Assembly (NCBI RefSeq): GCF_900100205.1
Contig: NZ_FNEQ01000005.1
Location: 1 to 64,000, forward strand
Origin: Duganella sp. OV510
Lineage (GTDB): Bacteria > Pseudomonadota > Gammaproteobacteria > Burkholderiales > Burkholderiaceae_D
Length of the DNA stretch: 64,000 bases
Direction of reading: 5' to 3'
Shown: piece by piece, positions 24,039-33,907 of the stretch
Layout: the number at the start of each line of letters is the position of its first letter
How positions within the stretch are numbered: the first letter of the stretch is position 1
The notes under the pieces: generated by a model
Database searches by the model: none
Told to the model about the DNA's origin: nothing
What the model saw: the letters and a program-made list of their open reading frames with translations, nothing else
Position numbers and translations under genes: made by a program

Positions 24039-26432
24039 ATGAACACGCAGCGCACCATGGTCGCCGCTAGCCTGACTGCGGCATTTTTCGTGCCGCCGGT
24101 ATCGGCCGCCGATGAGGTGCAGTCTGTGGTGGTCACCGCGCAGTCGCGCAAGCAGCTGGCGCAGGAAGTACCGATGACCATGCAGGTCATCTCCACCAGG
24201 GATATCCAGGCAGTGGGCGCCAAGGACCTGGCGGATCTGAATGGCTACATCCCCGGCCTGACGGTCGATGCCATCGAACCCACCCAGCCCTCGTTCGGCA
24301 TACGCGGCGTGCAGGCAGGCGACTTCGGCATCGCTACCGACTCGCCGGTCGGCATCTACGTCGATGGCGTCTACACCGGCAAGACCGGCGGCGCGATGAT
24401 GAACTTTATCGACGTGCAGCGCATTGAGGTAGTCAAGGGACCGCAAGGCACGCTGTTCGGCCGTAATAGCGCCGCCGGCGCCATCGCCATCACTACCAAT
24501 GAACCGGGCAAGGAGGTCGATGCCGCCGCCCACGTCAAGCTGGGGCGCTTTGGCCGCGCCAATGCGGATGTGATGATGAACGCACCGATCTCGGACTCCA
24601 CTGCCGTCCGCGTCGTCGTGGTACGCAATGGCAGCGAGGGATGGGCCGACAATACCGCCACCGGCAAAAAATCCGGCGGGGACAAGGACTGGGCCACGCG
24701 CGTGTCACTGCGCCAGGACTTCGATGCGGCCAGGCTGGTGCTCGCGCTCGAACATGAACGCATGGAACAGTATGGCCGCCCGGCTTTCGGCGTGATCAAG
24801 AACCCATCGCTGCCACTGGGCGGCTATCGCGGCGTCTACGATGCCGCGTATATCGCCAACTTCGTCAATCCGCTGGATGCGCCGTTGTCGAATGACCAGC
24901 AAGGCAGCGAAGGGCGCGAGTTCAATGGCGCCACACTGCGCCTTGAAGCACCGCTGGACGGCATGACCTTCAATTCCACCACCGGCTGGCGGCGCTTCGA
25001 CACGCACAACCTGACCGACAATGATGGCACCGCGCGTCCAGGCCTGCACCTGACCACGCAGGACGCCAAGCGCGCACGCAGCTTCCAGCAGGAGTTCAAG
25101 CTGTCCGGCCAGACCGGCAAGCTGGATTGGGTGACGGGCCTGAGCTTCTACCACAACAACGAGCGCCAGATCGCCGGCGCCTATCTCACCACCGGCACGC
25201 TGGATACCTTGAGCCGGTTCGGCGGCGGCCAGCCAAATTTCGCCATGCTGTTCGGCGGACTGGCGGCAGCCGGCCTGCCGGGCGTCAGCGCCGATACCGT
25301 GTTCGCGTGGGACGAAACGCACTACAGCAAGGTGCGGACGCGCTCATCGTCGATGTATGGCGACACCATCTGGCACCTGACGCCGCAGACCAGCGCCACT
25401 GTCGGCCTGCGCTACACGCGGGACAAGAAGCGCATGACCTGGCACGTGCCAGGCCGCGTGTCGCCGCAGCTGGATGACTTCCTCAACCGCTTCGGGCCGC
25501 TGGCCGGTGTGGATGCGTCGGACTTTCCGTCGAATGTGATCTTTGGCACCGCCGCGCAATTGGCGGCATCACCGGTGTCGCGCGAGAAGGCATGGAGCGA
25601 CTGGAGTCCACGCCTGGTGCTGGACCAAAAGCTGAACCAGAACACGCTGTTGTTCACTTCCCTGTCGCGCGGCTACCAGGCGGGTGGTTTCAATGTCTTC
25701 ACGCCGCCGAACCCGGCCTCGCCTGCCCGCACCGGCCGGGACCCAAGCTTTGAGCCGGAAAAGATGACCAACTTCGAGGCGGGTATAAAGCTGTCGCTGC
25801 CGGCGCTCCAGGCCACCATCAATGCATCGCTGTTTGCCTACAAGTTCAAGAATCTGCAAGACGTCCAGCTGTACAGCGTCGGCACAATACCGACCTATAA
25901 CGTCATCGCCAGCGACCAGAAGGCGCATGGCCTGGATGTCGATGGCCGCATCCGTCTCTCGCCGCGCGTGACATTGTTCGGTGGCTTGGAGTATATCGAC
26001 CAGACGTACACCCATTACCAGCGGCTGGACGCGGCAGGCCATGTGGCGCTGGATCTCGGCGGGCAGCCGGTCGGCACGCCGCGTTTGACCTCCATGGCGG
26101 GCGTCAACCTCAACTGGGAGACCGAGCAGGGACGCGCCAGCATCAACTTCCAGGGCACGCACGCCACCGCGCAGCGCTGCAACAGCGATACCGCCACGCT
26201 GGAATGCCTGCGCACGGCCACGCTGAAAACCGGTACCGCCACCAGCAAGTTCGACCTGCGCCTCGGCTGGGACAGTCCAAGCTCGCGCTACGGTGTCGCG
26301 CTGATCGTGAATAATGTATTCGATCAGCGTTATATATTATCGTTGGCGGGCCAGACCAGGCAATATGGTGCGCCGTATTCCAACATCACGCCGCCGCGCG
26401 CTATCGGCGTCGAATTCAGGGCAAGCATGTAA
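24039..26432 (+). CDS. TonB-dependent receptor (Caulobacter-type, lipophilic-ligand clade)
   Basis: The 797-residue outer-membrane receptor has a signal peptide (1-22, VSAADE), a TonB box followed by QSVVVTAQSRKQ, a plug (about 30-160, PMTMQVISTRDI, LNGYIPGLTVDAIEP, RGVQAGDFG, GTLFGRNSAAGAI) and a long barrel. It lacks an STN domain. The start ATG at 24039 has GAGGGAGA upstream; a GTG at 24024 is less likely. It leads an operon with a serine hydrolase, a MaoC-like protein and an NnrU-type membrane protein, which suggests uptake of an esterified or acyl-type molecule. Substrate unknown. Confidence 0.9.
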   Translation: MNTQRTMVAASLTAAFFVPPVSAADEVQSVVVTAQSRKQLAQEVPMTMQVISTRDIQAVGAKDLADLNGYIPGLTVDAIEPTQPSFGIRGVQAGDFGIATDSPVGIYVDGVYTGKTGGAMMNFIDVQRIEVVKGPQGTLFGRNSAAGAIAITTNEPGKEVDAAAHVKLGRFGRANADVMMNAPISDSTAVRVVVVRNGSEGWADNTATGKKSGGDKDWATRVSLRQDFDAARLVLALEHERMEQYGRPAFGVIKNPSLPLGGYRGVYDAAYIANFVNPLDAPLSNDQQGSEGREFNGATLRLEAPLDGMTFNSTTGWRRFDTHNLTDNDGTARPGLHLTTQDAKRARSFQQEFKLSGQTGKLDWVTGLSFYHNNERQIAGAYLTTGTLDTLSRFGGGQPNFAMLFGGLAAAGLPGVSADTVFAWDETHYSKVRTRSSSMYGDTIWHLTPQTSATVGLRYTRDKKRMTWHVPGRVSPQLDDFLNRFGPLAGVDASDFPSNVIFGTAAQLAASPVSREKAWSDWSPRLVLDQKLNQNTLLFTSLSRGYQAGGFNVFTPPNPASPARTGRDPSFEPEKMTNFEAGIKLSLPALQATINASLFAYKFKNLQDVQLYSVGTIPTYNVIASDQKAHGLDVDGRIRLSPRVTLFGGLEYIDQTYTHYQRLDAAGHVALDLGGQPVGTPRLTSMAGVNLNWETEQGRASINFQGTHATAQRCNSDTATLECLRTATLKTGTATSKFDLRLGWDSPSSRYGVALIVNNVFDQRYILSLAGQTRQYGAPYSNITPPRAIGVEFRASM

Positions 26433-27794
26433 ATGGCATCGAAAATAGGACTGGCTGCGCTTGCAGTGCTGCTGATTGCGGCAGGTGGCGTGGCGACGCT
26501 GGCCGTCAAGCCGCCGGAGCTGCTGAAAGTCGGCGCCAATTACGGCGCCAAGATCGTCTGTTCGAATGTGTTTATCGCCGGCCGCGATGGCCAGGCGGTG
26601 CTGGCAGACGATGTGCAGGCGCCGGGCCATCCGGTGCTGAAGTATCTGAAGGCAAGCGTGGATCAGCAGCGCAAGACCGTGCGCACGCAGTTCTTCGGCT
26701 TCGTCGGCGATGGCATGGCGGTGTACCGGCCGGGCACCGGTTGCGCGACGGTGCCGGATGGTGATGTGGCGCTCGCGTCGCAATACCAGTTCCAGCCGAT
26801 TCCGATCTGGGCGCCCTCGCCCAACGTGGCGTGGCCGACCGGCTCACAGGCGGAGGCCAATCCAGCGGTGCAGGCCTTGCTGGACCAGGACGCGCTGGCC
26901 GGGCCGGGCATGCGCGGGATGGCGGTGATCCATCGCGGGCGTCTGGTCGCGCAACGCTACGGCGCGGGCTTTGCGGCGACAACACCGCTGCTGGGCTGGT
27001 CGATGACCAAGACGGTGACGGCAGCGCTGGTCGGCATACAGATCGCGGACGGCAAGCTGTCCTTGCAGCAGAGCGGCTTCTGGCCGCAGGATGATGACCG
27101 CGCGCAGATCACGGTGGCGCAGCTGATGTCGATGACCAGCGGACTGCGATACAACGAGAGCTACGGCGATGTGTCGGACGTGACGCGCATGCTGTACCTG
27201 GAGCCCGACATGGCTGCATTCACGGCGGCGCAGCCGGCGGAAGCTGCGCCGGGCAGCAAATGGAGTTATTCAAGCGGTACGTCGGTGCTGCTGTCGCGCA
27301 TCTGGCAACGGGCCGCTGGCGATGCGGCGTCCACCTCGACCGGCATTCTGGCGCTGCCGCACAACCGGCTGTTTGCCCCGCTGGGCATGCACAGCGCGCT
27401 GATTGAGGCCGATGCGCGCGGCAATCTGGTGGGTTCGAGCTATATGTATGCGAACACGCTGGATTGGGCGCGCTTTGGCCAGTTCCTGCTGCAGGACGGC
27501 GTCTGGCAGGGCAAGCGCATGCTGCCGGCGGGCTTTGTCGACGGCATGCAGCAGGTGGCGCCGGCGTCGGGCGGCCAATACGGCCAGGGGCAGGTATGGC
27601 GTCAGGGCCCGTTGGGCGATACGCCCGGCCAGCTGCCTGCTGATACCTATTGGCTGCAAGGCCATGATGGGCAGAGTATCGCGGTTGTGCCGTCGCAGCA
27701 GTTGGTGGTGGTGCGCTTAGGCTTGACGCCGCGCCAGTTGCAGTATCACCCGCAGATGCTGCTGGCGGCCGTCATCAAAGCGATTCCGCAATGA
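26433..27794 (+). CDS. Serine hydrolase of the class C beta-lactamase fold
   Basis: The 453-residue protein has an N-terminal membrane or signal segment (about 5-24) and a 110-residue lead region, then a beta-lactamase-fold domain with the SxxK motif S190-M-T-K193 and Y279-S-S281 as the second motif. The KTG-like third motif is not obvious (HDGQSI may replace it), as in esterases and peptidases of this fold such as EstB/6-aminohexanoate hydrolase. It begins on the base after the receptor's stop. It probably hydrolyses an ester or amide in the periplasm. Beta-lactam resistance is not implied. Confidence 0.85.
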   Translation: MASKIGLAALAVLLIAAGGVATLAVKPPELLKVGANYGAKIVCSNVFIAGRDGQAVLADDVQAPGHPVLKYLKASVDQQRKTVRTQFFGFVGDGMAVYRPGTGCATVPDGDVALASQYQFQPIPIWAPSPNVAWPTGSQAEANPAVQALLDQDALAGPGMRGMAVIHRGRLVAQRYGAGFAATTPLLGWSMTKTVTAALVGIQIADGKLSLQQSGFWPQDDDRAQITVAQLMSMTSGLRYNESYGDVSDVTRMLYLEPDMAAFTAAQPAEAAPGSKWSYSSGTSVLLSRIWQRAAGDAASTSTGILALPHNRLFAPLGMHSALIEADARGNLVGSSYMYANTLDWARFGQFLLQDGVWQGKRMLPAGFVDGMQQVAPASGGQYGQGQVWRQGPLGDTPGQLPADTYWLQGHDGQSIAVVPSQQLVVVRLGLTPRQLQYHPQMLLAAVIKAIPQ

Positions 27795-28720
27795 GCGTCG
27801 TTCGGTATGGCTTGTTGCGTTACCAGTTGCCGATGTTGTGGACCGGCGCGCGCGTGGTCGCCCACACGCTGCTGAACGCGCTGATCCCGGCCTCGCGCTC
27901 GCCGGCGATCAGCGTCGCCGGCGCACCGCCTGCAGACCATGGCGCAGCGAATGCAGCCGCACGCATTACACCGGTAACGCGCGTGATTGCAGCGCCACCG
28001 GCGGCACTGGTCGAAGCGTATCGCGACTGGACCGGCGCGCAGGAGTTGACGGGCCAACTGCTGCCGCACATGGCATCGCAATGGAGTCTGCCGCTGGTCG
28101 GCGAACTGCTGCTACGCCTACCGTACAAGCTGACCAGCGTGATCAACCAGGGCGTCAGCCTGCGCGTGCATGGCGCGCTGCCGCGCAATACGCCGCTTCA
28201 TGTCAGTGCCGCCGTCGAGCAGATCGAAGAAACGCCCGGCCGCATCAAGGTCGTGGTGGCAGTCAGCACCGGCACGGCGCAACAGCCGGTGCTGGTGGAT
28301 GCCCGGCTGCATATGAGTTTTCTGCTGCCCGGCCCACGTGCCGCCCGCGTCGCGCGGGACACGGCGGACGAGCCACAATGGAGCACCGCCGGCGTGTGGC
28401 ACGCCGACGAACGCGATGGTCTGCGCTTCGCGCTGCTGACCGGCGACTTCAATCCGATTCACTGGTGCGGCCCATTGGCACGGCGCTCGGTATTCCGCAG
28501 CCTGGTGCTGCACGGTTTCGGCAGCTTCGTGCGCAGCTACGAGCTGCTGAAGCAGCAAGGCATCGTATTCAATGAAATCGATGTCCGCTTCGTCAAGCCG
28601 GTGCCGCTGCCTTGCTGCGCGCTGTCCGTGCAGATCGCGCCTGCGGATGCCAGCGGCTGGCGTCCGATACGCCTGGCGGGCGCCGGCGACGCGCTTCATT
28701 TGGCGGGAAACTTGCGCTAG
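27791..28720 (+). CDS. MaoC-like hotdog-fold dehydratase-family protein
   Basis: The 309-residue protein starts in the hydrolase stop (ATGA overlap). It appears to be a double hotdog protein: an N-terminal half without obvious catalytic residues and a C-terminal half with the MaoC hydratase motif LTGDFNPIHW (about residues 217-226) and HGFGSFVRSY. MaoC enzymes hydrate or dehydrate acyl-CoA or acyl-ACP. Its place after a TonB receptor and hydrolase suggests use of an imported acyl compound. No signal peptide is evident. Actual substrate unknown. Confidence 0.78.
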   Translation: MSVVRYGLLRYQLPMLWTGARVVAHTLLNALIPASRSPAISVAGAPPADHGAANAAARITPVTRVIAAPPAALVEAYRDWTGAQELTGQLLPHMASQWSLPLVGELLLRLPYKLTSVINQGVSLRVHGALPRNTPLHVSAAVEQIEETPGRIKVVVAVSTGTAQQPVLVDARLHMSFLLPGPRAARVARDTADEPQWSTAGVWHADERDGLRFALLTGDFNPIHWCGPLARRSVFRSLVLHGFGSFVRSYELLKQQGIVFNEIDVRFVKPVPLPCCALSVQIAPADASGWRPIRLAGAGDALHLAGNLR

Positions 28721-28782
28721 CGGCGTTGCATGCGGCGGCCAGCCAGTGTATCGTCACGCCAGACCAACCATAGGGAAGCGCG

Positions 28783-29358
28783 ATGACGATACTCATACTG
28801 GGCCTGATCCTGTTCCTCGGACTGCACTCGATCCGCATTTTCGCCGAAGACTGGCGCAACGCCACCCGCGCGCGCATCGGCCTGATCGCCTGGCGCATCC
28901 TGTATTCACTGATTTCGATTACCGGCTTCCTGCTGATTGTCTGGGGCTACAGCCTGTCGCGCGAAGCGCCCATCGTCATCTGGACGCCGCCACCGGCCAC
29001 CCGCCACATCGCCGCCCTGCTGGCGGTGATCGCCTTCGTCTTTATGGCGGCGGCCTACATCCCGCGCAACGGCATCAAGGCCAAGCTCCACCATCCGATG
29101 ACCATCGGCGTCAAGACCTGGGCGCTGGCGCACCTGATCGCCAACGGCACGCTGCATGACATTCTGCTGTTCGGCGGATTCCTGGCCTGGGCCATCCTGC
29201 TGTTCCGCGCCTCGCGAAAACGCGACGCGGCATTGGGCACTAACTACCCGGCCGGCAACGGCGGTGCCACCGCGCTGACCATTCTCGCCGGCGTCATCGG
29301 CGCCGGCGTCTTCGCCATGTGGCTGCACGCGCCACTGATCGGCGTGCGTCCGTTCTGA
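28783..29358 (+). CDS. NnrU-family membrane protein
   Basis: The 191-residue protein has five or six hydrophobic helices and the NnrU signature: LGLHSIRIFAEDWR near the N-terminus and the HHPMTIGVKTWALAHLIANGTLHD motif region (about 103-126) rich in conserved histidines. NnrU-like proteins were first seen in denitrification clusters and are related to the isoprenoid-ketone-type membrane enzyme family MddA/NnrU, but no denitrification genes lie here. An AGGGAAG precedes the ATG. It is probably the last gene of the receptor-hydrolase-MaoC operon, 62 bp after MaoC. Confidence 0.82.
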   Translation: MTILILGLILFLGLHSIRIFAEDWRNATRARIGLIAWRILYSLISITGFLLIVWGYSLSREAPIVIWTPPPATRHIAALLAVIAFVFMAAAYIPRNGIKAKLHHPMTIGVKTWALAHLIANGTLHDILLFGGFLAWAILLFRASRKRDAALGTNYPAGNGGATALTILAGVIGAGVFAMWLHAPLIGVRPF

Positions 29359-29433
29359 CAAATCCGCAGCTTTGCGCAGTCTCAAGGCTATACAGTCCCT
29401 GATCGCACTCGGCGTGGCCCGAGCCGCGCCCTT

Positions 29434-29796
29434 TCAGCGGCACTTGCCGCGCACGGCGGCGGCAACTATCCATGGCAGCGAATACGGCCCCACCACGTTG
29501 ACCGGGCCGATATGGGCCGGCTGATGCTTGAGCGCGTCGTCGTGCAGGCAGTCCGGCACCTTGGCCTGTTCGAATGCAGCGCTCATGCGGGTGCTGACCG
29601 CATCGGCGCGGAATACGCCGGCCTCCGGCTTCTTCGCCGGCGCCGGATGCGGATCTTCGGCGATGGTCTCGCGCACCGCCTTCTTGATGATCTCATCGGT
29701 CAGCACCGGCGCCAGGAGTTCATCGGCGGGCTTCGGCAGCGGCGCCGTTGGGGCCAGCGTGGCGGCGGCAAACAAGGTCACGGTCAGCATCGTCAT
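29434..29796 (-). CDS. Hypothetical small secreted protein
   Basis: I do not recognise this 120-residue protein. A signal peptide is likely at 1-20 (TLFAAATLAPTAPLP). The mature part has a charged region with ADELLAPVLTDEIIKKAVRE and two cysteines (CLHDD and the C-terminal GKC), which could form a disulfide. Its start overlaps the diguanylate cyclase stop by 4 bp, so it is co-translated with that gene at the end of the efflux operon. Confidence 0.65.
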   Translation of the reverse strand: MTMLTVTLFAAATLAPTAPLPKPADELLAPVLTDEIIKKAVRETIAEDPHPAPAKKPEAGVFRADAVSTRMSAAFEQAKVPDCLHDDALKHQPAHIGPVNVVGPYSLPWIVAAAVRGKCR

Positions 29797-30812
29797 GACG
29801 GCTCAGCGACACGCACCGCGTTGCGTCCGCCCTGCTTGGCGGCATACAGCATCTTGTCGGCGCCCGCCAGCCAGTCGGCCGGCGGGCGCTGCTTGTCCAT
29901 GTAGGCGACACCGATGGAGATGGTGATCGGATGGCCTTCCAGCAGCGTGGCTGAAGCCACCGCTGCCCGCAAGCCCTCTGCCAGATGCGCGGCCGCGCTC
30001 AAACCGGCACCGCTGGCGATGACGGCGAATTCCTCGCCGCCGTAGCGGAAGATGCGGTCAGACGAACGCGTATGCGCCCGCATCAGCTCCGCCAGCTTTT
30101 TCAGCACCTTGTCGCCTGCCGCATGCCCATGCTGGTCATTGACCTGTTTGAAATGATCCAGGTCCAGCAACAGCAGGCTCGCCTCCAGTTGCGGCCTGCG
30201 CTCCTGCGCGTGTTCCAGCAGTTTGCGGTCCAGCGCACGGCGATTGCCGACACCAGTAAGAAAGTCCAGCTCCACCGCCGTGTGCAGGCGCTGCGTCTGC
30301 AAGCCGGTGCGATAGGCAAACACATAGGCGAACAGGTTGACCAGGCCAACCGTGACAATGATGGTGGACAGGTTCACCATCGTCATTTTCCCGAACAGCA
30401 TCGAGATAAGCAGCACCAGGCCCACGCTGTTGATCGCCAATGCGTGGCCGGGACGCACCACGAAGTAGGCGGCGATCATGGTCGGATACACCCAGTACAC
30501 CAGCGACACGCCACGCAGATAGACCACGGCCAGCATGCCGGCCGAGTAAAAGATGGTGACCGCCAGCCCGGCCATCTGATAGCTGCCGGTGCGCCAGACG
30601 TGCACGATCACCGCCGACATGGCAATGATCAGCGCGAAGTCTACCGCCGCCGTGGCCCAGTTACCTTGCAATAGCCGGTAAATGCCAAACGGCAGAATGC
30701 TCATGATCGTCAGGCCGCACAGCAGCATCAGGATGACTTCCTCCTGATGCCGCTGGCGTCCTCCCGACAACCAGCGCCAGCGATCGGCGCCGGGTTTGCT
30801 GCTACTTCCCAT
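29793..30812 (-). CDS. Membrane-bound GGDEF diguanylate cyclase
   Basis: The 339-residue protein has an N-terminal membrane module of about six helices (residues 28-165) and a C-terminal GGDEF domain (about 180-335). The active site is GGEEF (in RYGGEEFAVI), a full A-site, with DxLTGVGNRRAL and LLLDLDHFKQVND motifs conserved, so it should make cyclic di-GMP from two GTP. I do not see an RxxD inhibitory site five residues before GGEEF (the sequence there is SDRIFRY). It starts 8 bp after the RND pump stop on the same strand, an unusual coupling of efflux and c-di-GMP. Confidence 0.9.
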   Translation of the reverse strand: MGSSSKPGADRWRWLSGGRQRHQEEVILMLLCGLTIMSILPFGIYRLLQGNWATAAVDFALIIAMSAVIVHVWRTGSYQMAGLAVTIFYSAGMLAVVYLRGVSLVYWVYPTMIAAYFVVRPGHALAINSVGLVLLISMLFGKMTMVNLSTIIVTVGLVNLFAYVFAYRTGLQTQRLHTAVELDFLTGVGNRRALDRKLLEHAQERRPQLEASLLLLDLDHFKQVNDQHGHAAGDKVLKKLAELMRAHTRSSDRIFRYGGEEFAVIASGAGLSAAAHLAEGLRAAVASATLLEGHPITISIGVAYMDKQRPPADWLAGADKMLYAAKQGGRNAVRVAEPS

Positions 30813-30820
30813 GACGATAC

Positions 30821-33800
30821 TCAGTGTGCTGTCTGTGGCGCAGGTTCGGTTGGTGGCACATCGGCGGGCTTGGTTTCAGCCTTGTGTTCGCCCGCCAGCC
30901 ACATATACATTGCCGGCACCACGAACAGCGTGAACAGTGTGCCGATCGACAGGCCGGTAAAGATCACCAGGCCCATGGCGTGACGGCCGGCCGCACCGGC
31001 GCCCGATGCGATCACCAGCGGAACCACGCCGAACACCATCGCCGCAGTGGTCATCAGGATCGGGCGCAGACGGGTAGCGGACGCCTCTTCGATCGCCTCG
31101 CGCTTGGACTTGCCGGACGCGCGCAGATGGTTCGCCACTTCCACGATCAGAATACCGTGCTTGGAAATGAGGCCCATCAGCGTCACCAGCCCCACCTGCG
31201 TGTAGATGTTGATCGAAGCGAAGCCGAGGAAGATAAACGTCATCGCCCCGAACAGCGCCATCGGCACCGAGAACAGGATCACCACCGGATCGCGGAAGCT
31301 CTCGAACTGCGCCGCCAGCGCCAGGAATACGATCACCACCGCGAACAGCATGGTCAACAGGAAGCCGCCCGATTCCGCCGCATACTGGCGCGACTCGCCC
31401 GAGAAGTCGGCCGTGTAACCCGACGGCGCCACTTCCTTCAGCGCGTCGCGCAGGTACTGCTGGATCTCGCCCTGCGACGAGCCGGTCACGCCGGAAATGG
31501 TGGCGGAGTTCAGCTGCTGGAAGCGGGTGATCGATTCCGGCTGCACGCTGTACTGGATGCTGGCCACGGTACTGGCCGGTATCATCTCACCTGTCGGCGT
31601 CTTGATGTAGAAGTCCAGCACATCGCTCGGATTCAGGCGGTCCACCTGCTGCACCTGCGGGATCACCTTGTACGAACGGCCAGCGATCGAGAAGTAGTTG
31701 ACGTAGCCACCGCCCAGCGCCGCCGCCATGGCGTTGCCGAAGTCCTGCTGCGTCAGGCCGAGCGTGGCCAGCTTGTCGCGGTCCACTTCCACCTTGGCTT
31801 GCGGCGTGTCGATCTTCAGGTCGACGTCGACGAAGTAGAACTTGTTGTCCGCGTGTGCCTTGGCCAGCACCGCCTGTGCCACCGTATTCAGGTTCTCGAA
31901 CGGTTCCGTGGTGGTGATGACAAACTGCACCGGCAGGCCGGAGCTGCCCGGCAGTGCCGGGAACTGGAACGCCGCCACGCGACCACCAGCGATGTGGTTC
32001 CACTTGGCCTGCAGTTCCTGCTGGATCTCATGCGCCGAACGCGAACGCTGGTCCCACGATTTGAACAGCACGCCGCCGATGCCGGCATTGGTGGTCGGTA
32101 CACCGGTGATTTGGAACATCTGCTCGTATTCCGGCAGCGATTTCGCCACCTCGAAAATCTGCTTGGCATAGGCCTGCATCTGGTCCGACGTGGCGGTCGG
32201 CGCACCCACCACCTGCGACAGCACGATGCCCTGGTCCTCTTCCGGCGCCAGCTCGGACTGCGACATCTTGAACTGGACGATCAGCAGACCAAACACGATG
32301 AAGCCGAATATGATCAGCACCGCCGAGGTATCCAGCAGGCTGTGTAACAGCCGCAGATAGCCGTTGTGCACCTTCTCGAACACGCGGTCGATGGCCTTGA
32401 CGAACTTGCCCTCGTCCTGTTTATGATCGAAGAAGTGGCCGCACATCATCGGCGACAAGGTCAGCGCGACAATGCCGGACACCGCCACCGCACCAGCCAG
32501 CGTGAACGCAAACTCGGTGAACAGCGCCCCCGTCAGGCCGCCCTGGAAGCCGATCGGCACGTACACCGCAATCAGCACCACCGTCATCGCCAGAATCGGG
32601 CTCCCCAGCTCGCGCGCGGCCTGGATGGCGGCGTCCATCGGCGTCATGCCCTCTTTCATATGACGGTCGACGTTCTCCACCACGATAATCGCATCATCCA
32701 CCACCAGGCCGATGGCCAGCACGATCGCCAACAGCGTCAGCAGGTTGATCGAATAGCCGAACATCAGCATCACGAAGAAAGTGCCGATCAGCGACAGCGG
32801 CATCGCCACCACGGGCACGATCACCGCGCGGAAGCTGCCGAGGAACAGGTAGATCACGATGGTAACGATCACCAGCGCTTCCACCAGCGTCTTCACCACT
32901 TCATCGATCGAGGTGTTGATGAACTCCGTCGAGTCATAGACGATTTCGCCGGTCAGGCCGGTCGGCAGCTGCGATTTGATGCCGGGGAAGGCTTCGCGCA
33001 CGCGCTTGGCCACGTCCAGGATGTTGGCGTCCGGCGCCACCTTGATACCGATGAACACCGAGCGCACACCGCTGAAGGCGACGTTGAAGTCATAGTTCTC
33101 GGAACCCAGCGTGACGGTGGCGATGTCCTCCAGCCGGACAATGGCGCCCCCCTCCTGCTTGACTGCCAGCGCCTTGAACTCTTCCACCGTGTGCAGGTCG
33201 GTGCCGGCAGTCAGCGGCACGGTCACCGCCTGGCCCTTGGTCGAACCCAGGCCAGCCAGATAGTTGTTGGACGCCAGCGCGGCGCTGACTTCCGCCGCTG
33301 TGACGCCGTGCGCCGCCATCTTGCCGGCATCCAGCCATGCACGCAGCGCGAACTGGCGCGCGCCCAGCAGCTCGGCGGTCTGCACGCCCTGGATCGAGTC
33401 CAGCTTCGGCTTGACCACGCGCGCCAGGAAGTCGGTCACGTTATTGGTCGGCAGCGTGTCGCTGTAGAAGCCCATGTACATGGCGTCGGTGGTCTGGCCG
33501 GTCTGCACCGTCAGCACCGGTTGCTGCGCCTGTTGCGGCAACTGGTTTTTCACCGAGTTCACCTGGGTGGTGATCTCGGTCAGCGCGCGGTTGGAATCGT
33601 AATTCAGGCGCAGCGTGGCGGTAATGGTCGACACGCCGCTGTTCGACGACGACGACAGGTAATCAATACCCTGCGCCTGCGCGATGGCGGATTCCAGCGG
33701 CTGCGTGATAAAGCCCGCCACCGTGGCCGCATCCGCGCCGTAGTAGGTGGTGGAGATGGTCACCACCGCATTCTGCGTCTTCGGATACTGGTTGATCGGA

Positions 33801-33895
33801 AGGCTGAACAGCGAGCGCAGGCCCAGCACCACGATCAGTAAACTGATCACGCTGGCCAGCACCGGCTTTTTAATAAAGATATCGGTAAAGTTCAT
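30821..33895 (-). CDS. RND-family efflux transporter, inner-membrane permease
   Basis: The 1024-residue protein has the full RND hydrophobe/amphiphile pump layout: helix 1 at the start (FIKKPVLASVISLLIVVLG), a periplasmic porter/docking region, helices 2-6 with the proton-relay double aspartate in GLVVDDAIIVVENV, the repeat of both periplasmic and membrane halves, and the C-terminal helices. It is most like the MexF/MuxB/VexH sort of pump, which works with one adaptor and one outer-membrane channel, exactly the two genes upstream. Substrates cannot be read from the sequence. Proton-driven drug or metabolite export is the likely role. Confidence 0.93.
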   Translation of the reverse strand: MNFTDIFIKKPVLASVISLLIVVLGLRSLFSLPINQYPKTQNAVVTISTTYYGADAATVAGFITQPLESAIAQAQGIDYLSSSSNSGVSTITATLRLNYDSNRALTEITTQVNSVKNQLPQQAQQPVLTVQTGQTTDAMYMGFYSDTLPTNNVTDFLARVVKPKLDSIQGVQTAELLGARQFALRAWLDAGKMAAHGVTAAEVSAALASNNYLAGLGSTKGQAVTVPLTAGTDLHTVEEFKALAVKQEGGAIVRLEDIATVTLGSENYDFNVAFSGVRSVFIGIKVAPDANILDVAKRVREAFPGIKSQLPTGLTGEIVYDSTEFINTSIDEVVKTLVEALVIVTIVIYLFLGSFRAVIVPVVAMPLSLIGTFFVMLMFGYSINLLTLLAIVLAIGLVVDDAIIVVENVDRHMKEGMTPMDAAIQAARELGSPILAMTVVLIAVYVPIGFQGGLTGALFTEFAFTLAGAVAVSGIVALTLSPMMCGHFFDHKQDEGKFVKAIDRVFEKVHNGYLRLLHSLLDTSAVLIIFGFIVFGLLIVQFKMSQSELAPEEDQGIVLSQVVGAPTATSDQMQAYAKQIFEVAKSLPEYEQMFQITGVPTTNAGIGGVLFKSWDQRSRSAHEIQQELQAKWNHIAGGRVAAFQFPALPGSSGLPVQFVITTTEPFENLNTVAQAVLAKAHADNKFYFVDVDLKIDTPQAKVEVDRDKLATLGLTQQDFGNAMAAALGGGYVNYFSIAGRSYKVIPQVQQVDRLNPSDVLDFYIKTPTGEMIPASTVASIQYSVQPESITRFQQLNSATISGVTGSSQGEIQQYLRDALKEVAPSGYTADFSGESRQYAAESGGFLLTMLFAVVIVFLALAAQFESFRDPVVILFSVPMALFGAMTFIFLGFASINIYTQVGLVTLMGLISKHGILIVEVANHLRASGKSKREAIEEASATRLRPILMTTAAMVFGVVPLVIASGAGAAGRHAMGLVIFTGLSIGTLFTLFVVPAMYMWLAGEHKAETKPADVPPTEPAPQTAH

Positions 33896-33907
33896 GGCGC
33901 TTTATCC

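Noticed and set aside
26433..27794. Antibiotic-resistance beta-lactamase
   Set aside because: SxxK and YSS motifs are present, but the third motif and overall context fit an esterase or peptidase of the fold better.
28783..29358. Denitrification locus suggested by the NnrU-like gene
   Set aside because: No nitrite, nitric oxide or nitrous oxide reductase genes are nearby.
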